Shown here: positions 32,116-43,320 of the stretch, one piece after another
How positions within the stretch are numbered: the stretch's first letter is position 1
Layout of the letters: each line of letters begins with the position of its first letter
The notes under the pieces: generated by a model
What the model was told of the DNA's origin: nothing
Database searches by the model: none
The model's input: the letters and a program-made list of their open reading frames with translations, nothing else
DNA from: Piezodorus guildinii
Lineage: Eukaryota > Arthropoda > Insecta > Hemiptera > Pentatomidae
Assembly (NCBI GenBank): GCA_023052935.1
Contig: CM041298.1
Span: forward strand, 117,279,977-117,343,976
DNA: 64,000 bases
Direction of reading: 5' to 3'
Made by a program: the position numbers and the translations under genes

Positions 32116-32410
32116 TGAGAGGGTAGAATGAAATTAGAAAACATTTTAATAATCAACTGAAGAGAGAGTAGTTAGCGATATTTTAATGTGAGAATTGAAA
32201 GAAATAAGACATGTAAAAGGACAGGCCAAGCTATTTAAAAAAAATGTAAAGATTAAGAAGCTCGCATGGATTCATGTTAATTTAGGCAGAGGTGGGATCA
32301 TTTTGGTCTGCAAACCCACACAACATATTTCGTCGTCATTGGTCCTTGTTTTATCATTGTATATATTTATTACGAGTCTTTTATGCCAGAGGATAATAGG
32401 TATATAAAAA
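32116..32410 (+). repeat. Repeat X, longest copy (Jockey-1 empty site)
   Basis: Holds both the segment seen at 20072-20180 and, uninterrupted, the segment that flanks Jockey-1 at 24350-24397 and 29462-29545 (joined here at TTTAGGCAGAGGTGGGATCA, 32281-32300). The 70-codon ORF across it is not recognised. Confidence 0.7.
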
Positions 32411-32439
32411 TAATAGGCTAATGCATAATTAAGTTTTAA

Positions 32440-32710
32440 TTTAATTGAAATAATCTGACAGGGCTTAAATACGGAAATTTTAAATTTTTTAAAGTATCTT
32501 TTATTTTGTAGTAAAAATTAACCATATCATATTGTTAGAATTCATACAAAAAGAGTAAATACAAAACGAATTCGGTATCAAACTAAAGGAGAAAATAGCA
32601 ATAAGAATTTTTTTTTGCAATTTTTATTTGGATAAAAACAAATTAAATAGAAGTATAACATACCGTTGGAAATCTAAAGATTTTAGAAAAAAAAATATTC
32701 AGAAATACAT
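32440..32710 (-). mobile_element. TH repeat internal fragment
   Basis: Minus orientation TH body: AATCTGACAGGGCTTAAAT, TATTTTGTAG, CATACCGTTGGAAATCTAAAG. Both ends missing. Confidence 0.7.
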
Positions 32711-33420
32711 CCGCCTTGCGAATTACCGAATTACTGAAATATGCGAATTACCGCACATGTTTTAGCAATTTGAACTTAGAAGTATATAAGGCATTTTCCC
32801 TAAATATAAAATGACAGTGTTACTGGTTCGTCTTTTTTAAGCTCTTTAATTAATTTATAGTTATAAATATAAGCTTATAGCCTAAACAGCTGTAAAAACT
32901 GTTATAGGATAATATAATTATTCGGAAATATTAAACCATTTTTTTATAATTTTTAGCGTTTTCATATTACAATAAATAAAACAATGTTTAGATATTTAAA
33001 GTGTTGATTATGAAATCTCGCTCTACGACTCTTTGTAAATTTAATATTCCACTGAAATATTCAGGAGGTAATATGCTAATAGTTCTGCTGTTCCATGCAT
33101 CTGTTTTTAGATTTGTTTGAGTTTGAGAGTTTTGAAAAGTAGATCTGAATTAATAAATCTGTTTTCGAATTTATAGAAGTATAACTATCTGTTTCTAACA
33201 ACTGACGAACAACTTTGGACATTTTCGGAGCGGTGTATTGGCCGTATGTTTTGCATTAACGGTAGAAGCAGTAACTCACTTAGTTGGCAGAGTATGCCTT
33301 TAACTTGATTAACATGAGCAGGGTCTCGGGAAACCTGATATTGACCGGAAAGATGAGAAACATATAACCGATTTCAAGGAGGAAAGTTATCGTAAGGTAA
33401 AATTAAAAGAGGATGAAAAG
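32711..33420. other. Unassigned stretch
   Basis: No ORF or family match seen. Confidence 0.4.
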
Positions 33421-34504
33421 AAAAAAATCTGGTGCGCGGAACACACGACTTTCACTAACCTCCGTTATTTATACCAATCTAAGAAATTTTAAACAAATTT
33501 AAAACGAAAATAAATCGTTATATAATTGTTTACATTGAATTTCAAAAGAAACACGTGTTTAATTAAATAATCTATTATATTATTATCTACAACAATGAGT
33601 TTGTTTTATCGTCTTGCCATCACTCTCCGCTAACTTTTACAATAGTATGTCTAAGATTATATTTTTTTCTAAGATCCCTAGCATTCCAACGGTATATTAT
33701 ACATGTATATTACTGTTCTTAAGTTCAAAAAATAAAAAATTCATTAAACAATTTTTTTTCGCAGTTTTCTCCTTCAGTTAGATATCGAATTCGTTCAACT
33801 TATATATTTATCTATTTTCTGGCAATGCTAATCAGTTGACACGGTCAATTACATAAAAACTACAAAATTAATGGTACTATAGAAAAAAAAATTTTATTTA
33901 CAAAATTATCTTTATTAACAACACTCAACACTATTAATTAACCTTTACAAGCTTGAGTAAAAGATAATATGTTTTCTAAAATCTTTAGCTTTCCAACGGT
34001 ATATTATACATATATATTTCTTTTCTTGTGTTCAAAAACAAAGAATTGCCTTAAAAAATATTTTTTCAGTTTTCTCTTTTATATCGAATTGATATCGAAT
34101 TCGTTAAACATTTATATTTACCTGTTTTATCAATTATGGCAATATTAATAGTTATTTTTATAGAATCTACAAAATTAAAGGTACTTTAGAGGAAGAATGT
34201 TTAAAATATCGGCATTTAAGCCCTGTCGGACAATTTTAATCAGAATGAAACCTACATGATATTAAAGTCCATTAATTTTACTTTTATATTGCGAGTTTAA
34301 TCAAAATCGTTTGAGCCGTTTTTTGAAAAAATTGTAAAAAGTGGAAAATGCTTGGTATAAAGTGGCTCTTCTAGTTAGTTGATTATGATGAAAAACTTGC
34401 TGTAACATCTCGGGCGTATAGTTACATAGGACTTTTCGTTTTAGTTAACTGGATTTAGCACACACACACAGACCTTTTTGCGGGACTTGGTCATCTGGAC
34501 TCAG
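33421..34504 (+). mobile_element. TH repeat, composite of two partial copies
   Basis: Head AAAAAAATCTGGTGCGCGGA at 33421. Body to about 33890, where the TH sequence jumps back and repeats the segment before CTTTAGCTTTCCAACGGTAT (33672 and 33982). It continues to CACACACACAGACCTTTTTG and ends at CTCAG 34504, cut by SINE-A. The duplicated middle suggests unequal recombination between copies. Confidence 0.75.
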
Positions 34505-34508
34505 TTCA

Positions 34509-34831
34509 CAGAGCGGCGTGGTCTAGTGGATAAAGCGCTAGTTTACTGTGCTCCGGTGTTGGGTTCGAATCCTGGCTGTGGCAAAAAATTATTTACACTG
34601 TTAACTCAGTCGGGGGGCGACCCTAGGGTATGGAGACCCTCCTGGGGCAGACCCAGCTTCTATAAAGTGGGTACCCAAAATAATTGGTGAAAACCTAGCG
34701 GCTTAGCGTGATTAAGGCCTAATCACCTTATTACACTGATGTTGGCCTAGAAGTAGTTCGAATCTCCATATGTACTGAGCCCAAGACCGATCACTGGTTG
34801 AAGTGGTACAGGTTGTTTTTTTGTTTTTTTT
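34509..34831 (+). repeat. SINE-A copy
   Basis: tRNA-derived head with box A TGGTCTAGTGG (34519-34529) and box B GGGTTCGAATCC (34561-34572). Body includes CGACCCTAGGGTATGGAGAC, CTATAAAGTGGGTACCC, CTGAGCCCAAGACC; T-rich 3' end. Same family at 40817-41129 and 55044-55371. Inserted at the truncated TH copy; no clean duplication found. The 70-codon ORF here is a chance reading of the SINE. Confidence 0.85.
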
Positions 34832-35158
34832 TATATTAAGAACAGTAATAACGACGTATAATGAATGCACCGTTCAAAAGAGAAAGATCTTAGAAAAAAC
34901 ATTATCTCTTCTAGAAAGTTGTAAAACGTAATGTTAAGTGATGAACGTGCATAAACTTATTAATGATTATTATATCTATCAGTTTAATATAGTCATATTA
35001 TTTAACCTAAATCATATGTTTACAACTAAACTGAATACGATTATAATTTAAATTAACTTAAGACTGTTTTCATAAACCTCAAGTTTATGTAATAAATCAT
35101 AATTGATTTTAACTGCCGAGGTAAGTGAGAGTTGTGGGTAGTCCGCACCAGATTTTTT
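34832..35158 (-). mobile_element. TH repeat head fragment
   Basis: Minus orientation. Ends GAGGTAAGTGAGAGTTGTGG and TCCGCACCAGATTTTTT at 35158. Confidence 0.75.
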
Positions 35159-35219
35159 ACTACACATTTAATTGTTGTATTTTTTAATACAGTTGTAAAT
35201 TACTAACAATAAAAAAAAA
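35159..35219 (+). mobile_element. Very short Jockey-type 3' end insertion
   Basis: CAGTTGTAAATTACTAACAA followed by an A run resembles the last ~50 bases of the Jockey copy at 36600-37117. Probably a heavily 5'-truncated retroposition. Confidence 0.55.
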
Positions 35220-36000
35220 GCATACTAATCGAAACGTGAAACCTTAAATGCTTAGATGGATGCTATTTTTTTAGTATTTTTTTTTCCTGTTAATTACAAA
35301 GGTTCTTTACTGAAAATAATAAACAAAGAAACACCAACATGAATTACACAAAAACTCGTCTAAAAAGCATTAATGTCTGAGTATTAAATAACCTACATCA
35401 ATTCGTATATTAAGAGTAATAATTTTAAAATTAAATAATTTATTACTCCGGATTTTATAATTATAGTATTTTTATCACTATATCAACTATCTCCGCCTTT
35501 CTTAAACCATTATTCTTGGCTTTAAATATTAAAAAAAAATTTCACTCATAATATTGATAATATTTGTCTTTACGTAGTAGAGGCCTGTCAAAGAGTTTGA
35601 CAAGGGTCACTTTTCCCAGTATTGCCTTACCCAGGAATTCGCCTTGCAACTATTTCTCCTTTGATATGATAAAAAGGATGTAAAACCGGAAGGAGAAATA
35701 AATAAATAATAATAAATGGACTGAGCATAACCACAATTTAGTCAATATGAGTGGTGCCAGAATGTTTATATATATATATGTGTGTGTGTATAAAACATTA
35801 AAGAAAATATTAAGAAACTCTGACCAGACCGAAGAGAATACTTGATATACAAACTCTTTAATTTTTGGATAGTGCACTAAAAACTATTACTTCCTTCTTC
35901 CTGAAAATTGATTTTGTACCTACAAGAAAAATTAGTGATAATAATATAAAGATATAAAGAAATTATAAAACTTAAATAGATATCTAATTTTTAATCGATC
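35220..36000. other. Unassigned AT-rich stretch
   Basis: Short AT and GT runs at about 35766-35790. No recognisable domain in the minus-strand 75-codon ORF. Confidence 0.4.
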
Positions 36001-36602
36001 ATATTTGAGTTATATTCATTTTCATTTCATTCTTTTTACGATTTTCTCTAAAACGGCTGGGACGATTTCGATTAAAATCCCTGTATCGATGTAAAATTTA
36101 ATGGGCTTTAATATCATGTAGGTTTTATTCTGACTGAAATAGTTTGACAGGGCTCATTGCAGCTACATATTACCTTTAATTTTGTAGAGGCTAAAATAAT
36201 AACCATATCATCTGATTAAATTTTGGTAAAAACATGTAAATATATAATTTGGACGAATTGGATACCTAAAAAAAAATACAAAACTGAAAAAATATTTTTT
36301 TAATGCAATTTTTTGCTTTTGAACATAAGAACAGTAATATACATGTTCAATATACCGTCGGAAAGCTAAAGATTTTAGAAAAAATATTATCTTATACATA
36401 AGCTAGTTATAGTTAATAAACAGTGATGAAAAGCTGATAAAACTAACTGATTATTTTAGATAATAATATAATAGATTTTTTAATAAAATGCACGTTTCTA
36501 TAGAAATTCAATTTAATTAATTCTTTATTAGTATCACTCATTTTTATTTCTTAACTGTATTTGAAAATTCTTTAATCGATTTTATAAACGGAGGTAAGTG
36601 AA
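36001..36602 (-). mobile_element. TH repeat, tail missing, joined to a Jockey fragment
   Basis: TH body on the minus strand from TTTTACGATTTTCTCTAAAA to ACGGAGGTAAGTGAAA. The head terminus is replaced at 36595-36605 by Jockey sequence beginning TGAAACGACAAGAAACTGCT. Confidence 0.8.
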
Positions 36603-37117
36603 ACGACAAGAAACTGCTCGAAGATATCGATTACGGCAACACTTACTAGACAAACGTTCAAAACTTCCAGTATATTACAAAAGACTCATTTACATCACTA
36701 TTATCAGACCTATGGAATCGAACTTTGGGGCTCTACGAAGCCATCAAATTCCTCCGCATCCAGTCCTTACAATCCAAAATCCTGAATGCCCCTTATTATA
36801 TTACAAATCAACTCCTCCATAATGACCTTAATATCCCATTTGTTGCAGACATAACCTGTGATAGGTACTCCTCTTTTCATTCTAAACTCTCTGCCCATAC
36901 AAACACACTTATCCGTAATTTATCTTCCTTAGATATCCCTGATAACCTCCAAGACGACTAAAAAGAAGGTGATCTCGGGACCTACTGAGTTAAAATAGTG
37001 AAGTGCTACCACTGGGTAGTTCTTTCTCAAGACATTTTAATGACTTTTTTTTTCATTCCTCATATTTACTTATTGTGTTCTTTAATACAATTGTAAATTA
37101 CTATAACTAAAAAAAAA
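36600..37117 (+). pseudogene. Jockey-1-related ORF2 3' fragment
   Basis: Reads KRQETARRYRLRQHLLDKRS, YYKRLIYITIIRP, then after a frameshift AIKFLRIQSLQSKILNAPYY and NDLNIPFVADI. It aligns to Jockey-1 28910-29323 but is more diverged (likely a sister subfamily). A small deletion removes the WTYG codons. Ends in a 3' UTR with an A tail at 37108-37117. Confidence 0.8.
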
Positions 37118-37118
37118 G

Positions 37119-37430
37119 GGGGCCACCCATAGCGTAGTGGTTAGCATAACAGCTTTCTATGGCAAAGGTCGCGAGTTAAAACCCGCGGGTGGCCCTAGGA
37201 TTAGGATTTTTTAATGGGAGTAAAAAATCCTTAGTTATGCCGTCCTTCGGAAGGGACGTTAAAAGGTGGTCCCGAGCCTGTGCGATATCAGATACTCGTT
37301 AAAGATCTCTATCCTAATAAAACCTGGATAAGCAAAATTTAGGACTCCCGCTGTAGCATCGTCCGATTAGTCAAAGCAGCATAAAAGTGACGTTAAACGT
37401 ATAAACAAAAAAAAAAAAAAAAAAAAAAAG
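37119..37430 (+). repeat. SINE-B copy, best preserved plus-strand copy
   Basis: GGCCACCCATAGCGTAGTGG TTAGC (box A region), GGTCGCGAGTTAAAACCCGC (box B region), full body and a long A tail (37408-37430). It sits directly after the Jockey A tail; AAAAAAAAAGG on both sides may be its duplication. Confidence 0.85.
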
Positions 37431-37489
37431 GCTTATTTAATGGTCCTTAAATGGATATTGACTGCCTAGGCAACTGAAAGATTTTTTCA

Positions 37490-37582
37490 TCTCTTACTTT
37501 AAAAACATTTTTATTTAAGAGCTCTTCAATAAATTTTAACACCGGTGGTAAGTGAAAGTCGTGTGTTGTGCGCACTATATTT
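37490..37582 (-). mobile_element. TH repeat head fragment
   Basis: GGTGGTAAGTGAAAGTCGTG and TGCGCACTATATTTTG mark a minus-orientation head. Confidence 0.7.
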
Positions 37583-38021
37583 TGTCTGAGCAGTATTTTA
37601 ATTTTTCAAAATTCAGGTGAATGCGATTCAATGGAAAGAGTTCATCATTATTTGAAGATGACTTCTAATGAGCTTTTTGAGTTTGAGATCTTCATTTCGA
37701 ATCGATTTTACTCCAGAGAAGTTTTCAGTGTCTTTGTGGGAAGGGTCCTATTAAATTGAAAGGCTTAAGGAAGTTATGCTTTTAATATTTGGAGTTGGAG
37801 TAGTGAGTAATGGCAGAAATGGAGAGCCCGCTTTATAATTTCTTTAGCTTTGATGAAAGTTGTGTTTTCAGAATGATAATTATCTCTCCAACAGTGTTCA
37901 AGAAATTATACGTGTTTCTTATTGTTGAGTGATTCCGTTCTCAAGCGTGTTTTCGGTTTACTTAACTTTGAATTTCGCATATTTCAGTTAACTGAATAAT
38001 GAGTAATTCTTTGATGACTGT
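37583..38021. other. Unassigned stretch
   Basis: Contains a 63-codon plus-strand ORF (37568-37759) without recognisable motif. Nothing repeated elsewhere in the window. Confidence 0.4.
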
Positions 38022-39828
38022 AAAAAAAATCTGGTGCAGGCAACACATGACTTTTACTTACCTCGACTGTTACTATAAAAGCAATTTAAAAACTATTAAA
38101 TATACTTCAATTTGAAAAATATTTAAAGTTGATTTCAATAAAACGTGTATTAATTTTCGTTGGAAACATATGATTTAGATTAAATAATAAAACTATATTA
38201 AATTGTTGATCAGTAATACTCTTATTCCCTATTCGTCACTTAATATTACATTTTACAACACTGTATATCAGATAATATTTTTTCTAAAATCTTTCTCTTT
38301 TCAACGATATATTATACGTCTATATTACTGTTCTTGTTATCAAAAAAACAAAACTTTTACAAAAAAAATAGTTTTGCTCTTATATCCTTTAGCTGGTCAT
38401 CAAATTCGTCCAACTTGTATATTTAGCCGTCTATCATCAATGTCAATAAGATGATATGGATAATCTTTTAGAATGTAGAAATTGAAAGGTGGTTTAGAGG
38501 AAGAAAATCCGTTTTTGAGATAATCGTAAAAAGGTGCAAAATGCATAGTATGCTCTTCTGATTAGCTGATTTTGATGAATAAGTGGTTGTAACATCTTGG
38601 GCGAATAGTTTGTCTTAGTCTATAGACCATGCATTTTGCACTTTTTTACGGTTTCCTCAAAAACGTCACTAACGAATTTGATTAAACTCCCGCTATCGAT
38701 GTAAAATTTGATGGGCTTTAATATCATGTAGGTTTCTCTTTCCAACACTATATTTACGTCTATATTACTGTTCTTATTATGAAAAGAAAGGAAAATTTAC
38801 ATTGAAAAATAGTTTTGCTATTTTATCATTTTATTATTATTGTTCATTTTGTAACAAATTGTAATATATCTCAATAAAAAAAATTTATCATTTAGTTGGT
38901 CATCAAATTCGTCCAACTTGTATATTAACCCGTCCTTTATCTGTGAAATCGGAATGAACAAAATTACAGGTAGTTTAGAGAAAGAAAATTTAAAATATCG
39001 GCATATTAGCCATTTCAGACTATATCAATCAGAATGAAACTTACATGATATTAAAGCTCATTAAATTTCACATCGATATAGACAGTTTAATCAAAATCGT
39101 TTGAGCCATTTTTGAGAAAATCATGATAATGAGAAAAATGCATGGTATAAAGTTGCTTTTCTGGTTAGCTGATTTTGATAAAGTTTTTCTAACATCACGG
39201 GCGTATAGTTGTCTTAGTCTATATACTATGCATTTTGCAATATTTCACGGTTTCCTCAAAAACGTCTCTAACAAATTTGATTAAACTCCCGCTATCGATG
39301 TAAAATTTGATGGGCTTTAATATCATGAAGGTTTCATTCTGATTGAATTAGTCTGACAATGATAAAATGCTGATATTTCAAAATTGCTTAAAGTACCTTT
39401 AATTTGATTGATTTTAAGAATAATAATCTAATTAGCATTGCTAAAAAACAGGTAAATATATAAGTTGAACAAATTCGATATCCAACGAAAGGAGAAATTT
39501 TGTTTTTTAACGGTAATATACATGTATAATATACCGCTGAAAAGCTAAATATCTTAGAAAAATTATTATCTTATACATAATATTGTAAAATTTAACAGAG
39601 AGTGATGAAAAGCCGAAGATGAGAAAATAAAAAAACAAACGAACTGATTGCCGTATATAATAATAAAATAAATTATTTAATAAAACACATGTTTCTATTA
39701 AAACATTACGTAAATTATTTTTTAACAATTTATTTTCGTTCCTTAATTTGTTTAGAAATTATTATAAATTGATATTAATAACGGAAGTAAGTGAAAGTCG
39801 TGTATTGCGCTCACCAAATTTTTTTTTA
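38022..39828. mobile_element. Fold-back TH derivative (head-to-head)
   Basis: Plus-oriented TH head at 38022 runs to about 38620, then minus-oriented TH to 38740, then plus again (38742-39205), then minus to the second head at 39828. Both outer ends are TH heads and no hairpin tail is present. The central fold (GTCTTAGTCTATA then ATGCATTTTGCA) occurs twice, at about 38611 and 39211, so a ~600-bp stretch spanning the fold has been tandemly duplicated. Confidence 0.75.
38832..38883 (+). mobile_element. 52-bp Jockey-2 3'-end insertion
   Basis: Matches the last ~49 bases of Jockey-2 at 934-982 exactly by eye, ending in an A run. Flanked by the 10-bp duplication TTTATCATTT (38822-38831 and 38884-38893) within TH sequence. 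Confidence 0.85.
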
Positions 39829-40816
39829 ATGTTATCGAATTGTTTAAACGTTATAAAATAAAATTCCATCTTTCCGTAAAACTATCTAGAATTAGAACGA
39901 CTCCTTGTGAATATTAATTTTTAAAATTAAATAGAGGATGCATATCTTTCGCCAGGATAGAATCAAATATGGAAATCGTGCGGCTTCATCCTTGCAAATA
40001 CACTGATAAAATATGCAAATATGAAGCTGATACGGGTTTCCTTTGAGGGGGCAATTTAAGCTGAGTGGGGGAATTGCCTCTAAGTCCTAGAGAGTAGGCG
40101 TCCTCTAGCGACTCGCAACTTCAAAGAGAGGATGGAACAGCCTTAACGCTCATAGGCGTCCGATCAGTCCCTTTGTTGACCTCCTGTCCGGAGATTAGTC
40201 AAGAGGACCTGGAGTCTGCATAAACTGTGTAAATGTGAGACAGATTTAATTGAATTTCAACAATAACAGAGGAATGACAAGGCTACAATTTCGACCATTT
40301 TTTTCCGGAGTAATTATGCATCGTGTGGGGAATTTAATTGTCATCGAATAGTACCTACCAGCAAGAGAAAATATTTGGTATTGAATAATTCGAACGTCGG
40401 AGACGATTTTTGTTTTTATTTTAAGGGCAATAACCTGATGATGGTTTGCATCGCCCTCACATATTTTTAAAAAAAAAATTGTAGAAGAGAAGTGAAATGA
40501 AGAGAGCAGAAAAAAATTAAGAACAGAAAACAACGAACAAAATACTAGAACAAATAGATAATGCAATAACATAGAAAAATAATAAAAATAAAGATAAATA
40601 AAATAAAATAAATGAAATTATTAATAATGATTAAAAAAAAACTAATAATAATAATAAATAAAAGATAAAATAAAATATAAATATAACACAAATAATTGAT
40701 AGTACAAAATAAAATAAAAAAAATGTCAACATATAAAATAAAATTAGATAAAGAATAATAATGATTTAAAAATAGATAAATTAAATTAAATTATAGGTTA
40801 AACTGTATAATGAAGT
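39829..40816. other. Unassigned; A-rich low-complexity end
   Basis: 39830-40240 is mixed-composition and possibly unique. 40560-40800 is A/T-rich simple sequence (AAATAAA-type). The 108-codon minus-strand ORF at 40246-40572 has a hydrophobic start but no recognisable domain. Confidence 0.4.
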
Positions 40817-41129
40817 AAAGGGAGCGGCGTGGTCTAGTGAATAGAGCACTAGTCTGCTGTGCTCCGGGTCCTGGGTTCGAATCCCGGTTGTGACGGAATA
40901 TTATTTATTCTGTTATTTCGGTCTGAGGGCGACCCTAGGGTATGGAGACCCTCCTGGGACAGACCCAGCCTCTATAAAGTGGGTACCCGAAAATGGGGAA
41001 AAAACCTGACGGCTGAGTGCGATCTCGGCCTAATCACCTCCTTGGACGGCCGTTGGCCTAGTAACAGTACAAATCTCTATATTTACTGAGCCCAAGACCC
41101 TTCATGGGTTGTATTGGTACAGGTTTTAG
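40817..41129 (+). repeat. SINE-A with target-site duplication
   Basis: Box A TGGTCTAGTGA and box B GGGTTCGAATCCCGG in the head; same body as 34509-34831. 12-bp duplication GTATAATGAAGT at 40805-40816 and 41130-41141. Confidence 0.9.
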
Positions 41130-41141
41130 GTATAATGAAGT

Positions 41142-41561
41142 TAAAAAATAAATAAAAAATTAAACTAATAAAATTAAATTAAATAAAGAATAATATAATA
41201 TAATATAAGATTAATATTGTTATAATAATGAATAATAAGTATAATATAAGATTAATATTGTTTCATTCGTTATTCGGGATCTAACCATGCACCGCAAATT
41301 TCAAGGGCGAATAATAAAGCATTAAAAGTGTAGACCCAGGAAAAAGACGTATCTACCTCAAAAATGAGTTGAAAATGGTTTGTTATTTCTTAATAGATAA
41401 ATTTTAAAAATTGTTGCCTTTTTCAAATAATGAATTATTTATTCGTTCGGAAATCCCCCAACATAATACCATTGGTATTTGGTCATCATACTAGGTTAGA
41501 CATCATCTTATTAAAGTTAAACAACTGGTAAAATAATATTATGACAATAATAAGACGAAAT
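41142..41561. other. Unassigned AT-rich stretch
   Basis: TATAATATAAGATTAATATTGTT is partly duplicated (41197-41262). Nothing else recognised. Confidence 0.4.
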
Positions 41562-41650
41562 AATAATAAAAATACTGGAAGGAATTAGTCCGGGTGGCGG
41601 TCATTAAATGAAACAACTAAATAGTTTCAACTATTTTATTGTTTGCCAAC

Positions 41651-41692
41651 GTTTCGACCCCCTTTGTGGGTCATCATCAGGGCGCATGGTAG
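41651..41692 (-). ncRNA. Hammerhead-like ribozyme motif, copy 1
   Basis: Minus strand: intact CUGAUGA core (complement of 41674-41680), stem II GACCC/GGGTC (5 bp), GAAAC (41651-41655) followed immediately by GTT, and a minimal 3-bp stem I (GCC/GGC). Stem III would be the loopless palindrome ACGT, as in the very short stem III of Penelope hammerheads that are thought to work as dimers. Activity is not established. Confidence 0.6.
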
Positions 41693-42345
41693 GAGAATGG
41701 AAACTGAGAGAATGGGTTCGACATTTTAATAAGAAAATTCTTTGTTCAGTTTTTTTGGCAAGTCGTTTGTGGAGGTTGCAAAGATTGTTAAAGGCTTGTC
41801 TATTTTGGGGGAATTGCGATTTTAGTGAGGAGAAAATATGATGGTGGTCATTATTAGTAATCACTGAAGAAAGGTGGTAAGGGGTTGAAGAGGATACATT
41901 TTGAGTCTGGGAGAAAGATGTATCAAGAGAAGTAATTGAAAGATGAGAAGTAACTAGGGAAGAAGGTGTATGGGGAGTTTTAGTATAATGTTGAGTTGGG
42001 AGGTGAGTCAGAAATCCATTACTATTTAACCTAGTGTGATAGCGGTGTGATGGTCTAAAAGAATCCAAAAGAGCGGTCGACTGAGGGTTTGGTCGTTGTG
42101 GTGGTGATCGAGGAGTTGTTACCTTTTTAGAACTGGAAATGTGGTGATGAGAAGAGCGTGAGTCACCTGAAGGTGTAGAAATGATGGCTTGTTGAGATGA
42201 GAATGCCTGCTGTTGTTGAGATGTAGATAGTATGTCCTGCTTGCGATTATAGTTGACCGTTGTGAATTACTGGAAGGAATTAGTCCGGGTGGCGGTCATT
42301 AAATGAAACAACTAAATAGTTTCAACTATTCTATTGTTTGCCAAC

Positions 42346-42387
42346 GTTTCGACCCCCTTTGTGGGTCATCATCAGGGCGCATGGTGG
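42346..42387 (-). ncRNA. Hammerhead-like ribozyme motif, copy 2
   Basis: Same core, stem II and GAAAC-GTT arrangement as the copy 695 bp upstream; conserved exactly in the motif. Confidence 0.6.
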
Positions 42388-42412
42388 GAGAATGGAAACT
42401 GATTACATCCAC

Positions 42413-42572
42413 AATAATAAAAATAGTGTGCACAACAAACGACTTTCACTTACCTGGATTATTTATATCAATTTAAGAGTTTTTAAACAAATTTATAAAC
42501 GAAAATGAATTGTTAAAGCATTAATTAGGCTGAATTTCTATAGAAGCATGTGTTTTATTAAAAAATAGTATA
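42413..42572 (+). mobile_element. TH repeat head fragment
   Basis: AGTGTGCACAACAAACGACT then TTCACTTACCTGG marks a diverged TH head. It is truncated at about 42572, where repeat X sequence begins. The retrozyme-like unit inserted at its left border. Confidence 0.7.
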
Positions 42573-42640
42573 AATAAAGCGTTATTTTAATATGGGCAGT
42601 TGCTAGCAACATTTACTAAAATAAATTAGTGTAAAGATTG
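42573..42640 (+). repeat. Repeat X fragment
   Basis: AGCGTTATTTTAATATGGGC and the following bases are nearly identical to 20165-20226, and the TH head follows in both places. Confidence 0.75.
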
Positions 42641-43320
42641 AAAATCTGGTGCAGGCAACACACGACTTTCACTTACCTCCGTTGTTAAAATCCATTACAG
42701 AATTATCAAATACAGCCAGAGATAAAACTGATTGAAACTAATAAAGAATTAATTAAATTGAATTTATATAAAAACATGTATTTAAAAAAAAATCTATTAT
42801 ATTATTATCTAAAATAATAATCAGTTAGTTTTATCGGCTTTACATCGCTCTCTATTAACTTTTAAAAGCTGGTGTATAAGATAATATTTTTTATAAAATC
42901 TTTAGCTTTCCAACGGTATATAATACATATATTACATTACTATTCTTATGTTTAAAAATAAAAAATTGCTTTAAAACTTTTTTTTCAGTTTTATCCTTTG
43001 GTTGTTAATTAAATTCGCTCGAATTTTTATAGAATCTACAAAATTAAATTTACTTCAGAGATAGAAGATTTTAAATATCGGAATTTAAGCCCTGTCGTAC
43101 TATTTTAATTAGAATAAAACCTACATGATATTCAAGCCCATTAAATTTTACATCGATATAGCGAGTTTAATCAAAATCGTTAGAGACGTTTTTGTGAAAA
43201 CCGTAAAAAAGTGCAAAATGCATAGTATAAAGTAGATCTTCCGGTCAGCTGATCTTGACGAAATAGATTCTGTAACATCTCGGACTTATAGTTGTCCTAA
43301 ATATGAAATTTCAGTTTCAT

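Larger units (their letters stand above)
41575..42412 (-). mobile_element. Retrozyme / Penelope-like unit with two hammerhead-like repeats
   Basis: Two 135-bp direct repeats (41573-41707 and 42268-42402) differ at only two positions and are 695 bp apart. The whole unit is flanked by a 13-bp duplication AATAATAAAAATA (41562-41574 and 42413-42425). The repeats act like the pseudo-LTRs of Penelope-like elements or the ends of retrozymes. A 145-codon minus-strand ORF (41631-42068), Ser/Thr/His-rich, spans the middle; no RT or GIY-YIG motif is visible. Orientation is set by the hammerhead motifs. Confidence 0.75.

Noticed and set aside
34478..34690. ORF with GLVDKALVYCAPVLGSNPGCG
   Set aside because: This is a chance reading of the SINE-A tRNA-like head; similar frames at 40859 and 55062 arise from the same SINE.
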